DNA of 64,000 nucleotides from Dendrolimus kikuchii (GCA_019925095.2 CM034392.1:19758387-19822386); one strand, 5' to 3'; counted from the first letter of the stretch, positions 21,337 to 33,172 are shown. Made by a program: numbers and translations. The notes: a model not told the origin generated them from the sequence alone.

Positions 21337-21944
21337 CGTTGTAAATCTATAGGAGTAAGCCTACGACAGAATGAGATACGAGTTTTACATTGTTCAGCAC
21401 AGATTAGAGAGTCAATAAGACCGTCATCGGTCTTATTAATGTCTAATCATTTAAACATAGGTCTAATTTGGACCGAAATAAAACTGATAACAATATTTTT
21501 TAGTCCAAAACAGAGAAAAATTTAAAGTGATAGTTAGAAATTTATTTTCAATTATAATATGTTGTCAGATGTAGACTATAGACATTATATCTATATTAAT
21601 CAAAGTTAGAGAAGAATTATCAGTATACTCACTGATTCTGATTCTCTGAAGTTTCACTTCTACTGCGTGTGAACTGCATACACACACAATTTTTTTATTG
21701 CCAAAAATGGCAAACAGTAAAATAAACAAAAATCAAACAATTTAAATTCATAATTTCTACTGAACCAATCATTATGCAGAGCCACTGATACACACTTGAC
21801 TATTTTTTCTTTTATTACTAAGATTTATTTTGGACTATTGTAAAAGATCTCTCACACGTTTGTTTTGAAATTTGACAGACACTTCATAACAACGAATTTT
21901 TATTGTTACTAAATACAAATGCATCCATATTAATCTATATAATA
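21337..21944. other. Unassigned AT-rich stretch
   Basis: No recognisable feature apart from short simple repeats. Confidence 0.4.
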
Positions 21945-22215
21945 CTAACTGAGCGGCAAAACTTCGTACAGCCTCAGAATCAATAAATAAAAAACGTTGA
22001 TTTCTGAACAATGGGACGAACATCAAACATTTGACATTCAAAACCAAAAGAATGAAAAAACAACTTCACTTTTAAATTTAATTTGATTTCTGAACGACTT
22101 TTAAATTTAATTGATTTCTAAATGACGGGACGAACATCAAATGTTCGACAGGTAAGATTAGTTCCTAAGGGAAAGCGAAATTGTTGTTTTTACTATATTA
22201 TTATACTATATATAT
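21945..22215 (-). mobile_element. Helitron-like non-autonomous element, copy on -
   Basis: Reverse-complement counterpart of 34990-35429. It shares 'ttgatttctgaac', 'gggacgaacatcaaacattt', 'ttcgacaggtaagattagtt' and 'aagcgaaattgttgttttta'. On -, its 3' end reads GCCGCTCAGTTAG|T, a variant of the CTAG end of Helitrons. It carries the same internally duplicated 'tcaaacgtttgatgt'-type motif. Confidence 0.7.
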
Positions 22216-22220
22216 TTTTA

Positions 22221-22250
22221 CTGGCGTGAAGTTATGTATGTATGTATATA
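22221..22250 (+). mobile_element. 30-bp remnant of LINE family RA tail
   Basis: ACTGGCGTGAAGTTATGTAT followed by GTAT units is exactly the end of family RA. Only the last coding bases, the stop and the (TATG)n tail are present. The next Helitron-like element starts inside the tail. Confidence 0.8.
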
Positions 22251-22451
22251 TCTTTATATATATAATTCTTCTGTACGTGTGTTGACAATGAACTCCTCCT
22301 AAACGGCTGGACCGATTTGAATGATTTTTTGTGTGTATTCAAGTGGATTCGAGGATGGTTTAGATTCACAATTGGACCCGATAGGTGGCGCTACAATCGG
22401 GTTCTAAATTTTATTTCTTTAGGGCAGAACAACGTCTGCCGGGACAGCTAG
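22251..22451 (+). mobile_element. Helitron-like non-autonomous element, 201 bp
   Basis: Starts TC after an A (22250) and ends CTAG before a T (22452), the Helitron termini and A/T insertion pattern. It begins 'tctttatatatataattctt' and includes 'ctcctaaacggctggaccga'. The pre-terminal 'gcagaacaacgtctgc' can form a short hairpin a few bases before CTAG, as Helitrons require. No Rep/helicase coding sequence is present. Confidence 0.82.
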
Positions 22452-22452
22452 T

Positions 22453-22790
22453 AGATTATAAAATTCTAAACATGCCGTGTTTGTACATTGAAGCTATTAA
22501 AGAAACTACTAGAGTAGACTATATAAACGATGGAGAACACGATACACATTTTTTTAGATTTCTTGTCTGTTTATTCAGGATTCGCTGTCGCTGATCGACA
22601 GTCTTAGACTTAAAATCTACGTTACTTTTTATTTTTATAGAATGATTTAAAATGGCCAGATTGAAAATAATATAATTCCAATGCGAGTTTTTCACTAATC
22701 GATAGAAAATTTTATATAATAAAATGTGTGATATTTTTTTGTCCCGGGAATCCTGCCGGAATATCAAGTCAAGTGTGGACGAAGTCACTT
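22453..22790 (+). mobile_element. Family C retroposed repeat
   Basis: Begins 'gattataaaattctaaacat' as at 15395. It contains 'gagtagactatataaacgat', 'gatttcttgtctgttta' and 'aagtgtggacgaagtcactt', with internal deletions relative to 15405-15828. Confidence 0.65.
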
Positions 22791-24230
22791 ATTTGAAAGC
22801 TCCTGTCTTTTGGATATTTTTATGTTTGTTTGTTGTTTATAAAAGGGTTTTCAGAATTTTTTTAACCCAAAAAATGCGATTGACCTTTTAGTATAATTTA
22901 TATGCAAGCTGTACTAAATACGAAAGTATAGATGATTAATGTTATAGGGCAACTATTAAACAAGACATTATCTAATGTGTTAGAATTTGGACAGGAAAGG
23001 CCAGGTAGATAACAAGTGTCATATTTATTGTTAAAGTATGTGACATTGACACAGTTATTATACCATGAGCGAATGTGGTTAAAGGCTTTACACTACGTTA
23101 AATTAAAAAGTATAAATATGGATACCAGATTTTTAGAGTTTCTTCTTTTCAGTAGCCGTGATCACGGAAGACAAAGATACCGAAGAAGAATATTTGGCTT
23201 CCACGATCATGACAACTTCAAAGTTAAAACGTATGTTCAATTATCGTCGTAGAAATTAGAATATTTTTATCACTTTTCTAAGCACATTTCTATTTCTTCA
23301 TCTGGCAATCACATTTTACTGTTGCACGTAGGCTTGTTCAAGTTTGCATGACATAGAATTACGACTTTATTTATTTCGCTGGTTCGGGATAAAATAAAAG
23401 AAAAAATTTAAGATTTTTTTTGAACTTATCATTTCATTGTTGTGGTAGGGTATAGATATATTATTGTATAATTCTAGTAAGTTATATTTTATTCATTTAA
23501 TAGCTTAAGGTTAGCTACATAACTGGGAACTTATGACATACTATAATGCGATTTTGGAGGTAGGCACTGAAAACCAGTGCTGCGTTGGACCATATTTCGG
23601 CACAGCAAATACAGTCTGTGAACCTCATTTCTAAATATGCGGCATTAAATTTTGTATATATTTTCGAATTAACATAAAACGAGAGTAAACTCAGCCAGTA
23701 AAGCCATCTAGTCATATAGAAACATTTAAATTTTTTCATGTGTTATATTTTTTACCCGGAGATTGTCATTCCCACAGTAACATTATCAACCAATCAAGGT
23801 CGATATCACAATTTATTTTGTTCTTAACAATTCTAATTACAACAATAAAATTAGATTTACATCTAACCCGGAACTTTTACGAGAAAATATTAAAACATAG
23901 ACATGCACCTACGTGTTAGTGATTTTTTATACGTTCTCTTGCCTGCTAATGACTTAATTTATTTATGGCTTAATTTTTCAGTTATGTTTTTATGAGATTT
24001 TTTATTATTGGTTTCTTAAGGCATATCCCATATTAAATAGTGTAGGACGGTTCAGAGTTTTTGGAAAAGGTTATAATCTCAATGAAAAGATTCTGCATTT
24101 AGTTCCACTTTTTTTACTGAATTAGTTTTAAAATTATATTTCCACACAATAGATAGATAACATTTTATTGCTCACCAAAATAAACTATTACAAAATCAAA
24201 ATAAAACTTTTAATGGTTTCAAGCCCAATA
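22791..24230. other. Unassigned stretch with a MITE-B fragment
   Basis: Only 23150-23180 is assigned: 'tagccgtgatcacggaagac' contains the 12-bp palindrome CCGTGATCACGG found in the middle of MITE family B. The rest is AT-rich and unrecognised. Confidence 0.45.
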
Positions 24231-24368
24231 ATTAATTTGATTTATTATTATTATTTCGACATTCCGAAAGATTTATTTAACCTACCGCCAACTTTTTATG
24301 TACATCGGAATAATAAAAATCAAATAAATTAGCGCGCTTAAAACCTTAATACGTAATTTTATTATTAT
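24231..24368. mobile_element. MITE family B, copy
   Basis: The left arm 'aatttgatttattattatta' faces 'taataaaaatcaaataaatt', followed by 'gcgcgcttaaaacctta'. The middle contains 'cctaccgccaactttttatg'. The outer left end is missing. Confidence 0.7.
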
Positions 24369-24484
24369 ATAGTGAGGTTACGCATTAGAATTATATTTAC
24401 ATGAACCCTGAAAAGTCTAAGATTTCATTTTTCGCTGTGTTTTTAAGCAACTTAAAAAAAGGAGATTCTTAATTCATCATTTAA

Positions 24485-24870
24485 ATATACTTTTTAATAG
24501 CTTCTGCCCGCGATTTCTTCCGCAGGGAATAGTTAAAAAAAAGGAAGTTAAAAAAACCTCTCGATTTTAAAACATTCTTCATTGGTTCTCCGCTCCTATT
24601 GGTCTTAGCGTGATGATATAGCCTAATTGTTTTTTAATGTATAAATTGTTTTAAGTTTTTAAGTAATTAAAGTTTTTCTAACTATCTCACGAGAACTCTT
24701 TAATTTTTCGGGATCAAAAGTATCCTATATGTTGACCTATATGTACCAGGGATATAAGCTACTACAATACAAAATTTCATTGAAATCGGTACAGTCATTT
24801 CGGAGATTAGCCGGTACAAACAGACAGACAAACAGAGAAACAACAAATTTGAAAAAATTCTAAATTAGTT
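24485..24870 (+). mobile_element. Family D SINE-like repeat
   Basis: Has 'gcccgcgatttcttccgcag', 'ctcctattggtcttagcgtg' and 'aatttcattgaaatcggtac', ending near 'aaacagacagacaaacag'. The reverse-oriented copy at 53675-53912 shares the 'cacgctaagaccaatagcag' segment. A lepidopteran-type retroposed repeat. Confidence 0.7.
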
Positions 24871-25396
24871 CTATTTCACTTCTTACATCCCCTGACTCGG
24901 TTTTTATCATATTTTTTTTCATTGTACAGAAATTTGACCTCTATAATTTTATTATATGTATAGATACCGCGTCAAACTCGACAGCCGCTTCAGATTATCC
25001 CCAGAAAAATGCGCAATTCTAAGATTGTATAAGAACCGTTTATAGCGCAGTCTGTTGCTAACTATGAACGGTCATAAAGCTCGGTACGTTTTAAAATTTA
25101 TTCATTTAAACACGGCATACAAATAGTTTACAAAACAAAATCTGTAAGTGTAACGTGTTGTGTGATTCTTTTACTTACGTACTTTAAACACGTATAACAC
25201 TAGCAAAGTATGTACTTTTTAGGGTTCCGTAACTATTTTGACAAAGACAGCCTTTATATTTTTGACAGGTCCATCATTGATCAATTAGTAAACCCCTAAA
25301 GCGTTAAAAAATGGAATATGAATCAATTTAGTCCACCTATATGATTTCAAAATACTGTATTGCGTAATAAATAAGCCACATTTTAAAAAATTCCTT
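24871..25396. other. Unassigned stretch
   Basis: AT-rich, nothing recognised. Confidence 0.4.
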
Positions 25397-25697
25397 GCAT
25401 GAGTTTAGCAGTCAGGTAGAAGGCCCACCTGATCGAAAGCGGTTACCATCGCTTATGGACATTTGTAACACCAAAAGTGCTACCAATGTGCTGCCACTCT
25501 CTAGAGAGGAACTGGAATCTAGCCACTAATGCCGGAACAACTCAAGGTTGTTATGGCGGCATATTCTAGACCAGGGGTGGTAGCCATCCAGACGGGCAAA
25601 TACCCTACAAACAGTCTGTGGATTGTTTAGTCGCCTCTTACAACAGGCTGCCCAACCGCCGTATATTGTATGCTTTCTCCGTTCCTGCACCGATAAG
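25397..25697 (-). mobile_element. SINE-A, diverged full-length copy
   Basis: Matches SINE-A end to end, from 'catgagtttagcagtcaggt' to 'ttctccgttcctgcaccgat' on +. More diverged than 42488-42801, hence probably older. Confidence 0.85.
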
Positions 25698-25752
25698 CAC
25701 TATTAAGTATAAACATAATCCAAATGTTTATTCTTAAGAGTAAAATAAATAC

Positions 25753-26235
25753 ATAACAACTGTAAATCCGCAATGCTTGAAGACAAAAGTCTTCCAGCAG
25801 TGCGTCCTCCCCGTCCTGACGTACGGGGCCGAAACATGGACACTGACGGCAGGATTGGTTCACAAGTTCCAAGTCGCTCAACGGGTTATGAAGCGAGCTA
25901 TGTTGGGTGTTTCTCTTAGGGATAAAATTAGAAACGAGGATATCAGTAAGAGAACCAAGGTAACCGACATAGCTTGCAAAATTAGCAAGTTGAAGTGGCA
26001 GTGGGCCGGTCATGTCTGCCGCAGGACCGATGGCCGATGGAGCAGACGAGTCCTGGAGTGGAGACCGCGTCTCGGTAAACTTAGTGTCGGACGCCCTCCA
26101 GCCCGATGGACCAACGACCTGTGCAAGGTCGCCGGTAGGCGCTGGATGAGTAAATCAGAGGACAGGGATGAGTGGCGCCGTCTTGGGGAGGCCTACGTCC
26201 AGCAGTGGACTGCGAATGGCAGACGACGAAAATAA
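25753..26235 (+). pseudogene. RTE-type LINE 3' end, reverse transcriptase C-terminus
   Basis: Open frame 25777-26235 (152 codons) beginning in the thumb region. Motifs VLPVLTYGAETWTLT, LGVSLRDKIRNEDI, LKWQWAGHVCRRTDGRWSRR, VGRPPARWTND and the ending EAYVQQWTANGRRR are those of RTE-type LINEs common in Lepidoptera. Catalytic domains are missing, so this is a 5'-truncated, inactive insertion. An 11-bp repeat AAAATAAATAC at 25742-25752 and 26229-26239 is a likely target-site duplication. If so, the final Lys and stop codon are supplied by the duplicated target. Confidence 0.9.
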
Positions 26236-26239
26236 ATAC

Positions 26240-26817
26240 GCTTGATAGGCGTGCAAACATCAAAAGTAAAATAAATTGTTGGACAGACTATAGTTACTAA
26301 GATTATTGCATTCAAACTCTCAAACAAACAGAATAGAAATCTGTTTAAGATTTAATTAGTTATATATGACAAGCAAATTGTATACAAATTAAATTATTAT
26401 ATAATTTGACGTTATCCACTGCTGTTACTTAACACCATTTGTAGCTAATATTAATTTAAGTATATTTTATTCAAAATGGTAAGAAGTATGCATATATGCG
26501 GAAAATACTTGACCATATAACTCGCGTTACACTTAGCCTTAATTAAAAGTAACTTCAATTTGTAGCGTTGTTGCGGTGATTTCCGCTCTGAATTAAATTA
26601 TGTAATATTCAGTACATTTATATGAATACGCCGTTAATATTGACCTTTTTTATTTTAAGCATGGCATTTATTTACTATTACCAAAAACTATTTATAATGT
26701 AACGTAATGAAGGAAACTTTCTTTATATTGTTTCTACCTATACTCCCTTAAAGGTGTTATTAATATTAAATTAGAGTAAGTTTGTAGTCATTTTTTAGGT
26801 TCTTAAAGAAGCCTACA
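26240..26817. other. Unassigned AT-rich stretch
   Basis: Nothing recognised. Confidence 0.4.
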
Positions 26818-26947
26818 AATTCCAGTCTCCCTTTAGAGAGCGGCAGGACATAGGTAGCACCTTTGGTGTTTCAAATGTCCATAGGCGACGGTAACCGTTT
26901 TCCATGTAGGCGGGCCGTCTGCCTGTCTGCTGAACTCATACAATAAA
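26818..26947 (+). mobile_element. SINE-A 3' half
   Basis: 'aattccagtctccctttaga' to 'gtctgcctgtctgctgaact' and an A run; 5'-truncated. Confidence 0.85.
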
Positions 26948-27145
26948 AAAAGTAACATACTGAGTCTAGAACGTTGAAGTCAATGAGTAAGGTTCCCAAA
27001 AGGCCGGCTACGCTACCTTGCTGAATCGCTGTACTGATCCATTGACCGAGGTAGGAACCAGATTATATTGATCTTAATATGATATATTAAATACTAGCAT
27101 CTGCCAGGAATTCGCGTTTTTATGACGATGACGTATTTGGTATTT

Positions 27146-27285
27146 GTTAGTGAATTTGATTCCTGGTTTGGTAAATTTCCCAAACAGACATTCCGTTATT
27201 TATTGTTGTCTGGAATCGGCCCTAGGGTCGTTAGTATATTACCCACAACACAAGCATAACTTGACTGAAATATACAATGCGTGGT
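27146..27285 (+). mobile_element. SINE2 body fragment
   Basis: 'ctggaatcggccctagggtc', 'attacccacaacacaagcat' and 'acttgactgaaatatacaat' match the SINE2 body. The tRNA head is missing. Confidence 0.7.
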
Positions 27286-27879
27286 TGCCTGTTGATTTAA
27301 AAAAAACCGTCCAAATAAAAATGATTAATGAATAGTGCAACTAAATTTTTAATAATAAATAATTTAGAAGTAAGAAAGAATTGTTTTATTTAGGACAAAT
27401 ATTACACACTTTAACAATATTGAGAAAAATAAAATAAAATATAGGAAAAAATATAATTTAAGGACCTATTTCTGGATGATTACAATAATTCTGAAAACAA
27501 AGTACTTGAAAATATGTTTATATTTTTATTGCAATATACTGTGTTATATAAGTAGGTATTGTAAGGTCATTTGAATTTATGATAGGAGTGAGACTTGTTA
27601 CAATCACTGCGGACTTTAGATAAATCTATGGTTGCACGAAACAGATTGTTTATTGTTATTGTCGGGAACCTTATAATATTTTGCAGGTCGTTTTATTTTA
27701 CGACGATAAGAATTAGATTATGTGGTCGAATTTAATTCTTATTCAACCAGAAATTTATTTTGGTATCCAATTTGTCTTTATTTTTTTAGGGAAGATATTC
27801 TTGCTTTACTTTTTTATTACAATACAGTGCTCAGAGAAAAATAGTATGGAGCTTACAGAGACTACTGCATACCTAATAA
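27286..27879. other. Unassigned AT-rich stretch
   Basis: Nothing recognised. Confidence 0.4.
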
Positions 27880-28292
27880 ACGGTAATATCGGTTTCTAAA
27901 AAACTGTAACGAAATTTGAACAATAAAAGGTTAAAACAAAATTAAAACTAAGTAATAAAACTAAAAGTTAAAAATAAATAAACTAAACTAAACTTTAAAT
28001 AAAGCTATACTTACAAAATAACATAAATCTATAAATAAAAAATTGACTCCAAATCGCTGTCGGCGTGGAGCGTGCCCAAAATGCTGGCCGCATTTCCGCG
28101 TTGGATGGCAACGCTAATTCGTTGCCCTAGATGCAAGCTAGCCTTTTGGTCACGCGAGGCCTCAATTAAACGCGTTGAGAGGTCTCGATAGAGGTGATGA
28201 GCTCCAGGCCCCCACGGCCCCAGGGTCTCGACCCCGAAAGCCACAAATACGTACCCACTATCGGGTTTTATATTATCCCGTCGCCTCCCTTC
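27880..28292 (-). pseudogene. LINE family X 3' end, copy 1 (C-terminal domain)
   Basis: On -, an open frame ending at 28029 carries [46 protein letters not shown] and ends ...FYL before a 150-base T/A-rich 3' UTR of TTTAGTTT-like units. The same C-terminus occurs at 46130-46820 and 52172-52400. It is the end of a reverse-transcriptase polyprotein family I know from lepidopteran genomes. Upstream domains are absent here. Confidence 0.8.
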
Positions 28293-28309
28293 TATCATGG
28301 CATGCGGCA

Positions 28310-28456
28310 CCTATATATGATGGACATACCGCGTATACTAACAAAGCGCTTCGCGTCCACCTTCATTACACCGCAAAGGAGTGGAACTCAATGCCGGAGT
28401 TTCATTTTCCCGAAATCTACAAACTGGATGTCTTTTTAAAAATTTATTTATAATCA
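28310..28456 (+). pseudogene. LINE C-terminal fragment of another family
   Basis: A frame ending at 28453 reads RVHLHYTAKEWNSMP and FPEIYKLDVF. This is the '..TAxxWNSLPxxxFPxxYxLxxFK..' C-terminus of jockey/CR1-like LINE polymerases. Only about 45 residues remain. It points away from the family X fragment on the left. Confidence 0.6.
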
Positions 28457-29304
28457 AAAAGTTGCAAGATTTAGCAAATACTTAACAATTAGGAAAGGCT
28501 AATCTGCATAGCAATTATTCAGCTACGTTCAACTGGGTCACGTTACATTATACCTTATAACCACTGTTGTTTTTTATGTACTTAATATTATCTTAAATTC
28601 TCTTACTTACTTAATATTATTTAATATTCCCTTGTCTATTTTTAATAATGTGTTGCAGTATTTATTACCGATATCTAAAGCACGTATAGGTATATACTAA
28701 ACCTGCTGTTTTCATTATATGTGTAATAAAGAAATAATTCTCAAGTCTCGTACCTTCTTACTAAACGTACTCCATTTTAGATCATATCTGCGCTTGAGAT
28801 CGGGCAATATAATAGTCAAATACGAAACTATACTTTAATAAAAAGAAGCATCTCGGCATTCCCCTAATCAAGCTAGTCAGCGTCGTGGAACTACGACCGG
28901 GCTAACGTTCGAACTCTGGTAGATGTTGGCTCACCTGCACAACAGGCTAGAGGAAAAGAGTCCTGATAATCTCCGAAATTCATCACTCTGAGATGGCAAC
29001 TGCGAGGAGTTGCGCGCTTTCATATCAACGGCCTTGGTGTTGGTGACATCAAAGATTTTCCCGGAATACAGTTATCCAAAGCTTCGTAGGATCTTTTCGT
29101 ACTTTTTATGTTTTGAGGTGGAAATGTTTGATATGCATTCTATTGGTCAAGGATGGACAGTGAAGGAATGTGGAGCTCCCAGTGACTGCCGGGTACCCAT
29201 TAAAACCACCGCAGTGTTCCCTCTATCACTTTAAAGCTAGAGTTGTAGAATAACAATAATAAAACGATACGAAACGATTATAACGATAATAAAATTCCTC
29301 TTTC
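28457..29304. other. Unassigned stretch
   Basis: No convincing element. The 74-codon frame at 29010-29234 has no recognised motif. Confidence 0.4.
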
Positions 29305-29665
29305 CTTTTGTTATGTCTTTGACTTACTGAGTATGCACTGTTTGCTACAACTCCATTAATTCTTCGAAAAGTAATTCTGTAACATACTTTTGTATAAAAC
29401 TTATAAAAAAAGTACTTGAGATATAAATAAAATAAAAAATATAAAGAAAAACAATTTTAAATTTTAACTCCCCAGAAACACTAGACGTGTTTCTGGGGAG
29501 TTAAAATTTAAAATTTCTTGCCGTTTCTTCTCCCTAACAGCAACAACACGCTGCGAAGCGTTGTACATAGAATAGGAAGTAAATTTAAATGTTAACTTAT
29601 ATGTATGACCTTCATTTTTCTCCAGCGGAACTTATTTTGAATAAAAACTTTTGAATTTGAATTTA
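29305..29665 (+). mobile_element. Jockey-like LINE 3' end, copy 2, with snap-back
   Basis: Colinear with 20455-20782 ('ctgagtatgcactgtttgct', 'tgcgaagcgttgtacataga', 'gaataaaaacttttgaattt') except for an inverted duplication centred at 29484. Confidence 0.8.
29453..29515. repeat. Perfect 29-bp palindrome inside a LINE end
   Basis: The arm 29453-29481 is the exact complement of 29487-29515, with loop TAGAC. The sister copy at 20600 lacks the left arm and the inner 12 bases of the right one, so the palindrome arose in this copy. Confidence 0.9.
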
Positions 29666-29887
29666 AACAGCTTAGCCAGCGCCAGGGCTTTGCATATATC
29701 AATCGAGGAGTATGGCCTGTATAAGAAATTTTCCCATCAATTATAGAGTGAAAAGTCTTAAACAATCATGATGGGTTATTTTGTGCCCTGAGAGCTGCCA
29801 GCACTACCATTCTTCTGTCCTAAACATTTAAAACTCCAGACGATCCAAGCAGCGCAAGGTCGCCATAAAGACTTGCTAGAAGATAAT
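29666..29887. other. Unassigned stretch
   Basis: Nothing recognised between two LINE ends. Confidence 0.4.
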
Positions 29888-30283
29888 ACATACATACATA
29901 CATACATAACTTCACGCCAGTTCCCTTGCGGGGTAGGCACGAAAAACTGAGCGCCATTTAGGCTTATTCTTACACACCTCACTTGCTTCTTTGACATTCA
30001 TAACTCTTGTCATGCACGCTCGTCTGTTCTTAAGAATCCTGACATCACCTTCTGCTAGTACACGATCAATTTGATCATGGAAGGTGTGTCGTGGCCTGCC
30101 ACGACTTCTGCATCCATCCACTTTTGCATTGTATATCTGTTTAGTCATTCTTTTATCATGCATTCTTTCCACATGCCCGAACCACCGGAGCATTCCTTTC
30201 CTTACCTTCACCCCGACACTCTCTTTTAGACCAACTCTCTTTCTTACTTCGGTATTAGAAGATAATCTACATCTTAAATCCAA
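29888..30283 (-). pseudogene. LINE family RA 3' end, longest copy
   Basis: On -, 123 codons open from 30283 to 29912, then a (TATG)n tail at 29888-29908. Motifs in order: GMLRWFGHVERM, MTKQIYNAKVDG, RGRPRHTFHDQID, RRACMTRVMNVKEASEVC, WRSVFRAYPARELA. This is the extreme C-terminus of a LINE polymerase related to RTE-like elements. The catalytic part is lost by 5' truncation, and the Met at 30283 is internal. Seven shorter copies are in the window, all ending at the same stop and simple repeat. Confidence 0.88.
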
Positions 30284-32195
30284 TATATGTTACATTACGT
30301 CCAATATATTTTGTTAACATTGTACCTTAATATTGTGTTTTTCGAATACAACGCTAATGTATTTAACCTAAAATCGAAATCAATTCAAGACCTCAATCGA
30401 CGTTTCTGCACTGATTATCTGATTTCTTTGGCTGTGTTGCAAAGAGATAAGGAAGTATTGAAAAGTTGTTACTGACGAGTAAGGTCAAAGGTAAAAAACC
30501 GAGGGTGCGTCCATAGTTACATTAATCACGGACCCAAAAGTAAGCACTACTCATTGAAGATATTTATACTGGTAATAAACGTGAATCGACGCGAAGTGGT
30601 TCTTAAGAACCAACTTCAAAGTCATTTTAATCCTTAGCTTTTTATAATCCTTATAACGAAATATATATACGACGGAAAAGAAAACATTATTAGCTCATTG
30701 CTTTAAAGAAGAGGAAAGTTTTATTATGGACAATAAATTGAATTAGAAAGCAATTATAACAATTTATGAGATGCAATCCACTAACAAATCGTGCTGGCAA
30801 CGGCAATGACAGCGACAGTTTTAATGTGTTGGCCTCACGGTGAGTTCTACGTGCGATAGATAGCGTTACGAGTATCATTATATATGTACTTTGAATTGAA
30901 AATTATGCTCGGCCTTTCTTAGAATTATTATTAAGAATATGCCCATTTCATCATATATGCTTGCTTTAATGCGACGAAGCCATCGCCAAAAGGCTGTATT
31001 TTTATATATTTATGTATGTATTGATATTAAATACATAAGTTCTATCCAGTGAACATTTACGTATAAATAAAAGTTAGATAAAACAGTATGCGCCAATTCA
31101 GAGAGTGTTGCCTGATACAACATATAGGTAAAACAGCGGATGACGATAGATACGAAAATTATTGTTTCGAAGTGATCACTGCTAAGTACTAGTAAATAAT
31201 ATTATTTTGAATCTCGTTTCCTTGTTACTTCAGAGAAGCACATCGTTTTATTTTCTAGAATTCCTTGAATTAATTAAGAATTGGTTTATATTTGAAGACA
31301 TTTTGATAATAATTCTACGAGATTTAATTTTTTAGACGATAATTAGGTTACTTATTATTTTTTTAGAGTGACAATGTAGAGCTGTCAGTTGTCAATGTCA
31401 CTCTAACACAACATAGGCGCTGGTGTGCTTTATAATTCTGTTAGAAAGAACAGAGTGCGTCACCATTAGTTATTGAGAAGAGAATCTGTTAAACTGTTGA
31501 GGTTTTGTGTTACAATTTTACAATCACGTTACGTGTCCGATGGAGTATCGTTGTAAATTCGATAATTAAGATGCAAATTGTATTTGGACGTTTTGTTGAA
31601 TGTTAGAGATTGTATGAACACCGCGGTTTTATTCTTCTCGCCCAACTACCCTACGCCCGTACGTATTCACGAAGGAGCCTCCTGATGAGAATATGCATAC
31701 CACTACCACTGCCACATGCCGACATATTTATGTTTTAAATATAAACAAAAATAGAGCTTCCACTGTATACACACGCTATTGGAGTTCATTGCTCTCTCAA
31801 TTTCAGCAGATGAGAACTAATGCAATCAAGAGACTTTTACAGTTACATTATGTGTATCACTTCCGCTATAAACAAACCTGTTTAGTATTGTGTATTTAAA
31901 TAGTCCGCTATCCGGTGTATTGTTTTAAGTGGTAACAGGCCATTCCACTCGCCCGGTTAATGGACCTACTAGTTTTACATACATTAATGTTCTCAGGTGT
32001 TTCCATATACATAATTATTTATTCTAACGTGACATTGTTAGAAATAAAGATGTTTATGTGTTTATTGTGTCTCTACCCTTACTAAAGTATATTTGAGGGC
32101 GTAGAATAATATTAATTTTCTTATTAATTAATCCATTACTTGATTATTTATCTAAATAATCATATTCTTCAACAAGGTATACGATATATCTTATA
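30284..32195. other. Unassigned AT-rich 1.9 kb
   Basis: No supported coding region, repeat relation or RNA gene. Several short open frames lack motifs. Confidence 0.4.
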
Positions 32196-33172
32196 CTAGA
32201 GTTTACCCAGCGGCTGCGCCGCGGGTCAACCTCTAGTGCGTGTCTCTTGTTTAAAGAGCAAGTAGTACAGGTTACATTGTATTATTTTTTTATGTATTTG
32301 CCCCCGAAAGATTCACTTAATTTTATATCGCAAACTATACCACCCCCGTCTATATGTAAACTACATAAATGACAAAACTTGACAAAAATGACAAAATAGA
32401 TAACATGGACCAAGTGGACCCAGTGGACCCAGTGGACCAACTGGACCCAGTGGATCCAGTGGACCCAACGGACCTAGTGGACCAAGTGGACCCAGTGGGT
32501 CCAGTGGACCAAGTAGACCCAGTGGACTCAGTGGACCCAGTGGACTCAGTGGACCCAGTAGTCTAAGTGGACCCAGTGGGCCCAGTGGACCCAGTAGGCT
32601 AAGTGTTCCAAATGGACCCAGTGGACCCAGTAAACTCAGTGGACCAAGTAGACCCAGTGGACTAAGTGGACCAAGTGGACCAAGTGGACCCAGTGGACCA
32701 AGTGGACCCAGTGGACCAAGGGGACCAAGGGGATCAAGTGGACCCAGTGGACCAAGTGGACTAAGTGGACCCAGTGGACCCACAGTAGACCCAGTGGACG
32801 AAATGGACGAAATCACAAAACCAGTCCTAGTTTCCGGGATAAACTTTACATAAATCTATCCCAAAATGTATCCCATTATCCGGGATAAAAAGTATCCCTT
32901 GGCCACTCTCGGTATTCAAATTATATATGTACCGAGTTTCAGCCAAATCGGTCCAATAGTCTTTCCATAAAAGGATAACAAACAAAAAGACAAATATATT
33001 TTTATCCCGGATACTATCCCATTTTTCGGGATAAAAAATATCCTATGTGCATTCTCGGCATCGAAAATATATATATACTGAGTTTCAGCCAAATCGGTCC
33101 AGTAGTTTTTCCGTGAAAACGGAACAGACAGACAGAGTTACTTTCGCATTTATAATATTAATACGGACATTA
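32196..33172 (+). mobile_element. Minisatellite-bearing element, copy 2
   Basis: The left palindrome (actagagttt.../...cctctagt) at 32196-32237 and the body match copy 1. After 'gtaaactacataaa' comes a different 9-bp array (32397-32815). The right part again reads 'tagtttccgggataaacttt', 'ggccactctcggtattcaaa' and 'tttcgcatttataatattaa'. Confidence 0.8.
32397..32815. repeat. 9-bp minisatellite (GTGGACCCA type)
   Basis: Tandem units GTGGACCCA/GTGGACCAA. Open frames on both strands encode (VDP)n-like and (GPL)n-like repeats and are artefacts of the 9-bp period. Confidence 0.95.

Noticed and set aside
21139..21525. 128-codon open frame
   Set aside because: Runs through a MITE-like element and AT-rich flank. 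No motif; composition explains the lack of stops.
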